A stretch of DNA of 6,011 bases from Nitrospirota bacterium (GTDB taxonomy: Bacteria; Nitrospirota; UBA9217), in the NCBI GenBank assembly GCA_013334545.1, contig JAAXXJ010000194.1, forward strand, positions 1 to 6,011, in the 5' to 3' direction. The notes under the pieces are model-generated. The model saw only the letters and a list, made by a program, of their open reading frames with translations, did no database searches and was not told the origin of the DNA. Each line of letters begins with the position of its first letter. The first letter of the stretch is position 1. Of this stretch, positions 1 to 5,522 are shown piece after piece. Made by a program: the position numbers and the translations under genes.

Positions 1-41
1 TTCGCCTTTCGGCATGCTTGAACAATATTTTAGCGCATTAT

Positions 42-293
42 TCAACATAATAGGCAGCAGTTTACGCCGGATTCAGGTTTATAGTTCTGGTCACCAGTAT
101 CGACGCTTGCAACAATAGTCGCATCACTGATAATCCCCAATTGAGTTATTTTCGGCATTGAATCATTATAATTGGGGCTCTTTTGAATGTACCGTTTAAA
201 GGGGACCGAGCTGCAGGACAGCAACAGGGCCAATAGCATTACGACAGCCAAAGAGCGCATGAACGGCAGATACAGACGATATTTATCTCCCAT
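42..293 (-). CDS. Small cysteine-rich lipoprotein, function unknown
   Basis: A predicted 83-residue lipoprotein of unknown function. After a short basic start (MGDKYR) comes a hydrophobic stretch at about residues 14-25, ending in LLLSC with Cys27 as the likely lipidated residue (lipobox L-L-S-C, followed by SS). It should therefore be exported and anchored in a membrane. The mature part is only about 57 residues, rich in polar residues, and ends in an unusual NCCLLC cluster of three cysteines. I chose ATG at 293 because AGGCGG lies five bases upstream. The GTG at 299 sits directly on that ribosome binding site, and an internal ATG at 260 would leave a short but still possible signal peptide. 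Base composition is more AT-rich than in the neighbouring genes. It is a monocistronic-looking minus-strand gene, and I recognise no family beyond the lipoprotein signal. Confidence 0.6.
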   Translation of the reverse strand: MGDKYRLYLPFMRSLAVVMLLALLLSCSSVPFKRYIQKSPNYNDSMPKITQLGIISDATIVASVDTGDQNYKPESGVNCCLLC

Positions 294-325
294 GGTCACC
301 GCCTGTCGTTAAAGTTGATAGGTTA

Positions 326-334
326 AGTATAGCA
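326..334 (-). promoter_or_regulatory. Candidate extended -10 promoter for the lipoprotein gene
   Basis: Read on the minus strand this is TGCTATACT, an extended -10 element (TGn plus a 5/6 match to TATAAT). It lies about 32 bases upstream of the ATG at 293, which would give a leader of roughly 25 bases. No good -35 box is visible at 16-18 bases, which extended -10 promoters can tolerate. The same nine bases recur in the promoter candidate at 1383-1391. Confidence 0.4.
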
Positions 335-542
335 AAGTGTAAACCTCAACATTCCCAGGGTGTTCTGCGCATTTATATTCGTCGCGCTGTTTCTACCGTA
401 TGGTGCAAGCCTGAAACGCTGTAATGTTCACATATTCAGGATGTAACGTGCACTCTCTACCCGCTTGTCAGGAGTCACACCTACAGGAAGAAGTCAGCGA
501 GTTGCCATATTGGAAAGGATAGCATGTATCACCCTGTACTTT
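335..542. other. Intergenic stretch with no gene seen
   Basis: This is AT-richer, apparently non-coding DNA between the stop of the acyltransferase gene and the promoter of the lipoprotein gene. I see no clear rho-independent terminator. The only structure of note is an imperfect direct repeat GTAAYGTKCAC at 421-431 and 443-453, offset by 22 bases (about two helical turns), which could be a regulator site or chance. Confidence 0.35.
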
Positions 543-1358
543 TCAGGCTTTCTCCGCGACTTTCCCGCCCCACTCCTTCAGTTTCCCGCTGATGAAGTCG
601 ATGATCTGCTGGTGCTCCTCGTCGCCCCGGCCGGCAATGGTCATCGGCTTTCCGAATTCGAACCAGACCTTTTTCGAAGGGTCGATCCTCCCGAAGTCCT
701 TCAGGTACCTGCCGTTGCCCCAGGCGTCGGTCTTGAGCGCGATGGGCATCACCGGGACGCCGGCGCGCTTGGCGAGCTTGATGCCGATGGTGTTGAATTC
801 CGACGGATTAAACACCTCGGTGCGCGTGGTCTGGGGGAAGATGACGATGGAGCGGCCTGCCTTCAGGCGGACCTCGCCGCCTTCGAACACGGCCTTGAGG
901 TCTTCACGGGGATTCGTGCGGCCCACGGTGATGGGGTCCCGGGACCGCATGATATGCTTGAAGACCGGGTAGTCGACAAGGCTCTGCTTCACCACGAAGG
1001 TGGAGTCCTTGAACTGCGAGATGATCGCAGGCAGGACCATGGTCTCCAGGGTGCTCATGTGGTTGCCGATGAAGACGCAGGGCGTGTCGAGGTTCCTGAA
1101 ATTTTCGACGCCGCTGATCTCGAAGGCGACCCCGATCTCCTCGAGCGCCCTGAGCGTCTCCAGGCTGCTGGCGACCCAGTCCGCGGTAACGTATTGCCCG
1201 CGCTTTGCCTTCGCGCTGCCCCGGACAACGATGGATATCGCGCGGGAATACAATCTTATAGCGGGGAGCAGTCTGCCCAGCAGGGACCGCTTGACCGTGC
1301 CGGTCCGGTACGAGCCGTTCACGTAGGTGATGGCGTCCAATGGGAGCTCCTTGGTCAT
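543..1358 (-). CDS. PlsC-superfamily lysophospholipid acyltransferase, HX4E variant
   Basis: A predicted 1-acylglycerol-3-phosphate/lysophospholipid acyltransferase, transferring an acyl chain to a lysophospholipid at the inner membrane. All four PlsC blocks can be placed: block I NHMSTLE at residues 99-105, block II VGRTN at 145-149, block III FPQTTRT at 174-180, and block IV VPVMPIAL at 201-208. Two blocks differ from the textbook forms: the catalytic HX4D is HX4E (His100, Glu105), and FPEGTR is FPQTTR. My recollection is that a deltaproteobacterial subfamily shares these variants, so this looks like a subfamily trait rather than decay. At 271 residues the length is normal for the family. 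An in-frame GTG at 1382 would add eight residues, but the -10 box at 1383-1388 abuts it, so ATG 1358 is preferred. Neither start has a clear ribosome binding site. The gene lies 97 bases downstream of the GGDEF/EAL gene on the same strand. The exact substrate cannot be read from the sequence. Confidence 0.87.
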   Translation of the reverse strand: MTKELPLDAITYVNGSYRTGTVKRSLLGRLLPAIRLYSRAISIVVRGSAKAKRGQYVTADWVASSLETLRALEEIGVAFEISGVENFRNLDTPCVFIGNHMSTLETMVLPAIISQFKDSTFVVKQSLVDYPVFKHIMRSRDPITVGRTNPREDLKAVFEGGEVRLKAGRSIVIFPQTTRTEVFNPSEFNTIGIKLAKRAGVPVMPIALKTDAWGNGRYLKDFGRIDPSKKVWFEFGKPMTIAGRGDEEHQQIIDFISGKLKEWGGKVAEKA

Positions 1359-1382
1359 GAGGACATTGTAATAAGCAGGCAC

Positions 1383-1411
1383 AGTATAGCATCAGGCCGG
1401 GTGCAGGTAAA
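1383..1411 (-). promoter_or_regulatory. Candidate sigma70 promoter with extended -10 for the acyltransferase gene
   Basis: On the minus strand, TTTACC (1411-1406) is followed by a 17-base spacer and TATACT (1388-1383), with TG at the extended -10 position (TGCTATACT). Transcription would begin near 1376, leaving a leader of about 18 bases before the ATG at 1358 and excluding the GTG at 1382 for this transcript. It suggests the acyltransferase can be expressed independently of the upstream GGDEF/EAL gene. Confidence 0.45.
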
Positions 1412-1455
1412 GGGGCAGCCCGGTGAGGAGGGGCCCGGATTCGTAAGGGAGGGAC

Positions 1456-2940
1456 CTATGCCAGGTGCGGGGACGGCCGCTGAATATGGTAACCTTGGGC
1501 ATAGTCAATGCCGGCAGAGTCGACCGCGTTGAGGATCGATTCGCTCTCCACAAACTCTGCAATGGTCTTGATGCTGAGGCGGTTGGCGAGAGACGCTATG
1601 CTCGTGACGATCTCCTTTTCCATCACGCCGTTCCCGCCCAGGGTTCGTATGAACTCGCCGTCAACCTTGATATAGTCGACAGGGAAGTTCTTGAGATACT
1701 GGAACGAGGAATAACCCGCCCCGAAGTCATCAATGGCGAACCGGAAGCCCTCATCCTTCAGTGTGTGGACGAAGTTCTCGAACAACCTGATGTTCTTGAC
1801 GGTGTCCCGCTCGGTGATCTCGAAGACCATGCCACCCGGATCGATGGCGTAATCACGGAACAAGGCGCGAATGGTGGGCATGAAGTCCTTGATCACCATG
1901 GCTTTGGGAGAGAGGTTCAGGAACAGCGTGCCTTTATAGTGCTTCTGCTTCACCATGATGAACGCCTGCTCGATGAGCTGATAGTCGATCTTGCCGATGG
2001 CGCCCATGCTCTCTGCGGCCTCGATGAAGTCCGCTGCCGGTATCACCCGATCGTCCACGACGATCCGCGTCAACACTTCGTAGGCCATGATGGACCTGTC
2101 CTTGACATTTACGATGGGCTGAAAGAAGGGCACGATCTTCTTCTTCCGGCGTTGAAGCGCATCGAGGACCATGATGTTCTTCTCGCTGAAGCACCTGAGC
2201 GTCTCCACGCTGTCACTGTCGCTCGGAAAGGCTACGTTGTCCTTGCCCAACGCTTTTGCCTCGCGCAGCAGACTGTCTGCGAGAAGGAAAAGGTCCTTTG
2301 CGTCCTTGGCATGACTGGGGAACACCGCTACGCCGACGGAGATCGTTTCCTGCACGACGACGCCATCCGGGAGCGTGATCGAGTGGCCTCGCAGGCTATC
2401 CATAAGTCTTTTGGCGACGACGAAGGCTTGTTCCTCGTCGCACACGGGAAGTATGGCGGTAAAATTATCGCCCGCGAAGCGGGCGGGGATGTCTCCCTTG
2501 CGGACCGCTGCCCTCAGGATGTCGGAAAAATCCTTCAGGAAGCGGTCGCCGAACTGATGACCGTACGTGTTGCTGATGATCTTGAAATTATCGATGTCTA
2601 TGTTCAGGAGGGAAAACTTGTACTTCTGGCGCATGGACCGCTGGGTCTCGTACTCGAGCAGGTCCCAGAAGGTGTTCTGATTATACAGTCCGGTAAGGGG
2701 ATCCCGCATACTGCAAGTTTCAGCTTTTTTTGCGTATTTGGTCAGCGACCTGATAAGGACTATCGTGCTGATGGCCGGGACCGGTGAGAGCGCCAGGATC
2801 ACCAGGATCAGGATGTTCAACGCAGAAGGCATATTGATGTCGTACGCGAGGACGGCGATAGTGGTCAGGGCCATCGAAAGCGAAACAGCAAGGGAACCGG
2901 CAAGAAGGAGGGTTTTTATTTTTTTCAGGTCTATTTCCAT
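1456..2940 (-). CDS. Membrane-anchored GGDEF/EAL protein: degenerate cyclase domain with intact-looking c-di-GMP phosphodiesterase domain
   Basis: A 494-residue cyclic-di-GMP signalling protein. Two transmembrane helices (about 9-32 and 40-63) lead directly into a GGDEF domain (about 75-240) and an EAL domain (about 255-494), with no recognisable sensor domain. The GGDEF signature reads AGDNF (156-160) and the usual guanine-contacting Asn of FKxxND is Ser123, so cyclase activity is unlikely. The inhibitory I-site RKGD (147-150) is kept at the canonical five-residue distance. The EAL domain has the residues expected for metal binding and catalysis: EVL in place of EAL (Glu288), Asn342 in NLS, Glu374 in EITE, Asp404-Asp405 in DDFGAGYSS, Lys425, Glu462 in AEFVES and Gln482 in QGY. 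I therefore infer a phosphodiesterase hydrolysing c-di-GMP to pGpG at the inner face of the membrane, perhaps modulated by nucleotide binding to the GGDEF domain. The start is ATG 2940 with only a weak AGAG ahead. It is divergent from the nagZ-like gene. Confidence 0.93.
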   Translation of the reverse strand: MEIDLKKIKTLLLAGSLAVSLSMALTTIAVLAYDINMPSALNILILVILALSPVPAISTIVLIRSLTKYAKKAETCSMRDPLTGLYNQNTFWDLLEYETQRSMRQKYKFSLLNIDIDNFKIISNTYGHQFGDRFLKDFSDILRAAVRKGDIPARFAGDNFTAILPVCDEEQAFVVAKRLMDSLRGHSITLPDGVVVQETISVGVAVFPSHAKDAKDLFLLADSLLREAKALGKDNVAFPSDSDSVETLRCFSEKNIMVLDALQRRKKKIVPFFQPIVNVKDRSIMAYEVLTRIVVDDRVIPAADFIEAAESMGAIGKIDYQLIEQAFIMVKQKHYKGTLFLNLSPKAMVIKDFMPTIRALFRDYAIDPGGMVFEITERDTVKNIRLFENFVHTLKDEGFRFAIDDFGAGYSSFQYLKNFPVDYIKVDGEFIRTLGGNGVMEKEIVTSIASLANRLSIKTIAEFVESESILNAVDSAGIDYAQGYHIQRPSPHLA

Positions 2941-2961
2941 GATATCTCTAAGAAATACATT

Positions 2962-2979
2962 TGATGTTAGCCGACATCA
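2962..2979. promoter_or_regulatory. Palindromic operator candidate between divergent genes
   Basis: TGATGT (2962-2967) and ACATCA (2974-2979) form a perfect inverted repeat around six bases. A further TGATGT in direct orientation lies at 3011-3016. The palindrome is 22 bases upstream of the GGDEF/EAL start codon and covers the region expected to hold the -35 of the nagZ-side promoter. It could bind a dimeric regulator acting on either gene or both. The protein is unknown, and a six-base arm can arise by chance. Confidence 0.35.
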
Positions 2980-2997
2980 CTGCGAACTTAGCAAGCA

Positions 2998-3003
2998 TAT
3001 ACT
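2998..3003 (+). promoter_or_regulatory. Candidate -10 box for the nagZ-like gene
   Basis: TATACT, a 5/6 match to the sigma70 -10, predicts transcription starting near 3010. No acceptable -35 is present at 16-18 bases, where the edge of the TGATGT palindrome lies instead. This would fit an activator-dependent promoter. Evidence is limited to consensus matching. Confidence 0.3.
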
Positions 3004-3023
3004 TCTCTGCTGATGTTGTCAAC

Positions 3024-3077
3024 GGGAGGAAAAAAAACTTGCATTGGTTTATGAAACAAGCGAGAATGGCGCCATGA
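3024..3077 (+). promoter_or_regulatory. Strong ribosome binding site with 12-codon upstream mini-ORF overlapping the nagZ-like start
   Basis: GGGAGGA (3024-3030) is the best Shine-Dalgarno sequence in the window. Eight bases after it, TTG 3039 opens a 12-codon frame (MHWFMKQARMAP) whose TGA at 3075-3077 overlaps the ATG at 3074 as ATGA, the classical layout for translational coupling. The alternative reading is that the same site serves TTG 3044, in frame with the enzyme, at a long 13-base spacing. The sequence alone cannot decide between them. Confidence 0.35.
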
Positions 3078-4633
3078 AAATCAGGTCGTTACGCCATGCG
3101 GTCTCCCAGATGGTGATGCCCCGGACCGAGGGAAAGCTCCTTTCCGACGCCTCATACCGGGGCGACATGGCAAAGCTCGCGGAAGAAGGCATCGGCGGCT
3201 TCATCCTCTTCGGCGGCGACATCGAAGGTACGCCGCGCCATCTCGCTGAGCTCCAGTCGCGCGCCGAACTGCCGCTCCTGGTCTCCTCTGACGTGGAACG
3301 GGGACTGGGGCAGCAACTGGATGGAGGGACGCGCTTCCCGAGCCAGCGCGCCGTTGCCTCGGCGATCAAGCGCGGATCGAGCAAGGACACCGCCCTTCTC
3401 CACGCCATGCTTGATGCGGTGCGGACAGAGGCCCGGGGCGCGGGTATCCACATGGTGTTCTCGCCCGTCATGGACGTGAACAACAATCCCGACAACCCCA
3501 TTATCTGTACACGATCTTTCGGCGAAGACCAGGAGACGGTGGAGTGGTTCGGCAGGCAGTACATCCGGGGGCTGCAGCAGCGCAGGCCAGACGGAAAACG
3601 TGACCTCCTGGCATGCGCCAAGCATTTCCCCGGCCACGGCGACACGGACCAGGATTCCCACTCGGTCCTTCCGGTCATCCGGGCGGACAGATCGCGATTG
3701 AACCGGGTCGAGCTTCCGCCGTTCCGCGAGGCGGTCAAGGACGGTGTCGGGATGGTCATGATCGCCCATCTGCTGGTGCCCGCACTGGATCCGGTAAAGC
3801 CCGTGACGTTCTCCAAGAAGGTCGTGACCGCGCTGCTGCGCGAGGGGATGGAGTTCGGAGGGATCATCATCTCCGACGCGCTGGACATGGGGGCGCTCTC
3901 CAAGGAGTACCCCCAGGACGAGATCGCCATCCGGGCCGTCGAAGCGGGCATGGATATCCTGCTCCATCCGATCGATGCCAGGACCACCATCGACGCCGTG
4001 GTCAAGGCCGTGGAGGGGGGACGTCTCACCGAACAGCGCATCCAGGAGTCCGTCGACCGCATCATGGCTGCGAAGAAAGAGCTCGGGCTGTTCGACCGGA
4101 ACGGATGGACAGCTCCGAAGATCGACTACGAAAAGCACCGGCAGACCGCCCGGGAACTCGGCCGGAAGGCGCTCACCGTGGTCAGCGGCGACAGGAAAAT
4201 ACTCCCACTCGACATCAGGAAAGGCGTTGCATGCTTTGTTCTGGACGACGACAGCCAGGACATGGGCGGCCCGTTCACGCAGGAGCTGGTCAAGCGGATC
4301 GGAACAGTAAAGAGCACCACGCTGACGCCCGATGTTTGCATCGCCGATCTCTCCTCCCATCTCGATCTCAGCGGCGCCGATGCCGTTGTCATCGCGATAT
4401 TCTCGCGCATAGCGGCATCGAAGGGCCGTTCCGGCATATCACCGGCACTGCGTGACGCTGCCTTCGAGGTCCTCCGCCGTGCAAAGGCAGCGGGAAAGCG
4501 CTCCGCCGTCATATCCTTCGACAGCCCCTACATCCTCGGCCAGTTCGTGGACGCCGATCTCCTCATCGCCGGCTACGACCGCATGGACGCGATTCAGGAA
4601 GCGGCGGCGGAGATGCTGGGAAGCAAAGGATAG
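3074..4633 (+). CDS. nagZ: Glycoside hydrolase family 3 beta-N-acetylhexosaminidase (NagZ-like)
   Basis: A predicted cytoplasmic GH3 enzyme of the NagZ type, removing N-acetylglucosamine from the non-reducing end of muropeptides during peptidoglycan recycling. The diagnostic motif KHFPGHGD lies at residues 183-190, followed by the Asp194/His196 pair in DSH that acts as general acid/base in NagZ. The nucleophile is Asp268 in ISDALDMGAL. The TIM barrel spans about 1-340, and a second alpha/beta domain spans about 360-519, as in two-domain NagZ proteins. There is no signal peptide. The protein stops at AAEMLGSKG, without the GRLPV-like tail that I recall many two-domain GH3 proteins having after this helix. 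ATG 3074 fits the usual NagZ N-terminus (SLRHAVSQMVM), while TTG 3044 would add ten residues and use the strong ribosome binding site at long spacing. Specificity within GH3 is inferred from motifs, and a phosphorolytic or broader glycosidase activity is possible. Confidence 0.9.
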   Translation: MKIRSLRHAVSQMVMPRTEGKLLSDASYRGDMAKLAEEGIGGFILFGGDIEGTPRHLAELQSRAELPLLVSSDVERGLGQQLDGGTRFPSQRAVASAIKRGSSKDTALLHAMLDAVRTEARGAGIHMVFSPVMDVNNNPDNPIICTRSFGEDQETVEWFGRQYIRGLQQRRPDGKRDLLACAKHFPGHGDTDQDSHSVLPVIRADRSRLNRVELPPFREAVKDGVGMVMIAHLLVPALDPVKPVTFSKKVVTALLREGMEFGGIIISDALDMGALSKEYPQDEIAIRAVEAGMDILLHPIDARTTIDAVVKAVEGGRLTEQRIQESVDRIMAAKKELGLFDRNGWTAPKIDYEKHRQTARELGRKALTVVSGDRKILPLDIRKGVACFVLDDDSQDMGGPFTQELVKRIGTVKSTTLTPDVCIADLSSHLDLSGADAVVIAIFSRIAASKGRSGISPALRDAAFEVLRRAKAAGKRSAVISFDSPYILGQFVDADLLIAGYDRMDAIQEAAAEMLGSKG

Positions 4634-4641
4634 GAAAGACC

Positions 4642-4794
4642 TTTCACCACAGAGAGCACAGGACGCAGAGATTTCACATCCTTGGGAAAGAGGAATGTAG
4701 TCTTACGAAGTGGCCATAGAATAAGTTCCCGTCTTAGCATCTTCCCAGTTTTCGTGATTCAACTCAGCGCTCTCAGCGTTCTCTGCGGTAAACA
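4642..4794. repeat. Imperfect inverted-repeat intergenic element with CACAGAG/CGCAGAG-type arms
   Basis: The spacer between the nagZ-like and methyltransferase genes is nearly filled by an imperfect palindrome. The left arm (4642-4671) contains CCACAGAGAG followed by GACGCAGAG. The reverse complement of the right arm (4763-4793) contains CCGCAGAGAACGC followed by GCGCTGAG. Moving inwards, TCAC then TGGGAA (4674-4688) is mirrored by TCAC then TGGGAA on the opposite strand (4742-4757), and weaker pairing continues towards an apex near 4711-4720. Such CACAGAG-type repeats are, as I recall, scattered between genes in several deltaproteobacterial and related genomes. It encodes nothing visible. 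It could fold as a long RNA hairpin and act as a terminator or mRNA-stability element, or be a small non-autonomous mobile repeat. No convincing target-site duplication was found. Confidence 0.6.
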
Positions 4795-4815
4795 AACATC
4801 TCGACTATCATCATC

Positions 4816-5436
4816 ATGATTCATATTATTCTTGTATTTCTCTCGTTCGCTCTCATCCACAGCGTCACGGTCGCGCGGTGGTTCAAGGAACTGTGCGCAC
4901 GCTCCCTCGGTGATACGTTCATGCGCGTCTGGTACCGGTTTTTGTACACTTCGGTGAGCGGCGTGACCGCCGCCATCGCCGTCTACTTCATCGCGCAGGT
5001 GCCTGACCGGGTGCTGTGGATCGCCCCTTCCTGGCTTCGCTGGTCGCTGCATGGCATCCAGATCGCGGGCATCGTTTTCGGTGTTCAGGTCTTTCAATAT
5101 CTGGACAAATGGGAGTTCATGGGCTTCCGGCAGGTCTGGCGGTATCTCGCGAAGGGCGAGGTCGCGGGGAACCGGGAGGGGCTGACCGATCGTGAGCTCG
5201 TTACCTCCGGCGTGTACGGCATTGTGCGCCATCCGCTCTACGTCGCCGGGATCATCATTTTCACGTTCAGCCCGAATATCACGGTGAACGGGCTCACCGT
5301 CACGGTCCTGGCTGACCTGTACTTCATCTTCGGCATGTTCATCGAGGAGCGGCGTTTCCTGAAGATCTTCGGGGACCAGTACCGGGAGTACATGACGAAG
5401 GTGCCGAGAATGATTCCAAAAATATTTGCACCATAG
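4816..5436 (+). CDS. Polytopic ICMT/PEMT-family methyltransferase-like membrane protein (NnrU-like)
   Basis: A 206-residue integral membrane protein of the isoprenylcysteine carboxyl methyltransferase / phospholipid methyltransferase / NnrU fold. Hydrophobic segments lie at about 1-18, 42-62, 74-95, 141-158 and 162-177. The family signature is clear: SGVYGIVRHPLYVAG at 131-145 (the GxYxxxRHPxYxG cofactor-site motif), then EER at 177-179 and FGDQYREYMTKVPRMIP at 185-201. Known relatives use S-adenosylmethionine to methylate a membrane-embedded substrate, but bacterial members mostly have no assigned substrate, so I do not name one. The start is ATG 4816, preceded by a run of ATC/TCATC repeats and no recognisable ribosome binding site. 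The gene begins about 22 bases after the inverted-repeat element, so its promoter may lie within or before that element. A frame on the opposite strand here is a shadow. Confidence 0.85.
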   Translation: MIHIILVFLSFALIHSVTVARWFKELCARSLGDTFMRVWYRFLYTSVSGVTAAIAVYFIAQVPDRVLWIAPSWLRWSLHGIQIAGIVFGVQVFQYLDKWEFMGFRQVWRYLAKGEVAGNREGLTDRELVTSGVYGIVRHPLYVAGIIIFTFSPNITVNGLTVTVLADLYFIFGMFIEERRFLKIFGDQYREYMTKVPRMIPKIFAP

Positions 5437-5522
5437 AGACTCCAGCAAGCCTATCGGCAATGAGCGAAGGACCGAACTGCCCAGTCGATCCGGACGCAGA
5501 AAGAAGGCAGGAAAGGGACAGC

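Noticed and set aside
4..17. Possible terminator hairpin (GCC TTTC GGC) downstream of the lipoprotein gene
   Set aside because: The stem is three to four base pairs and there is no U-tract, so it is not distinguishable from chance.
1397..1438. CCGGG/CCCGG inverted repeats between the GGDEF/EAL and acyltransferase genes as a terminator
   Set aside because: Stems are only about five base pairs with a 17-base loop and no following T-run on the minus strand. The bases overlap a better-supported promoter.
465..1532. Long plus-strand open frame (355 codons) opposite the acyltransferase gene
   Set aside because: It is antisense to a gene with clear PlsC motifs, the product has no recognisable domain and an Asp/Gly/Arg-rich composition typical of a shadow frame, and it crosses a promoter and a gene boundary.
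1465..2787. Long plus-strand open frame (440 codons) opposite the GGDEF/EAL gene
   Set aside because: The minus strand encodes well-conserved GGDEF and EAL domains across the same bases. The plus-strand product shows no motif and is explained by GC-rich codon structure.
3152..4360. Long minus-strand open frame (402 codons) opposite the nagZ-like gene
   Set aside because: It overlaps the GH3 catalytic domain in antisense. Its His/Asp/Arg-rich product lacks any domain.
3613..4455. Plus-strand frame of 280 codons inside the nagZ-like gene
   Set aside because: It lies in an alternative frame of a gene with intact motifs. Its product is a low-complexity Arg/Gly-rich sequence.
4634..4645. GAAAG-AC-CTTTC hairpin just after the nagZ-like stop as a terminator
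   Set aside because: The two-base loop is too tight and no T-run follows. It may simply be the edge of the larger repeat.
4759..5460. Minus-strand open frame of 233 codons opposite the methyltransferase-like gene
   Set aside because: The plus strand encodes the RHP-type signature and membrane helices. The minus frame is charged and motif-free, and it begins and ends inside the neighbouring gene or repeat.
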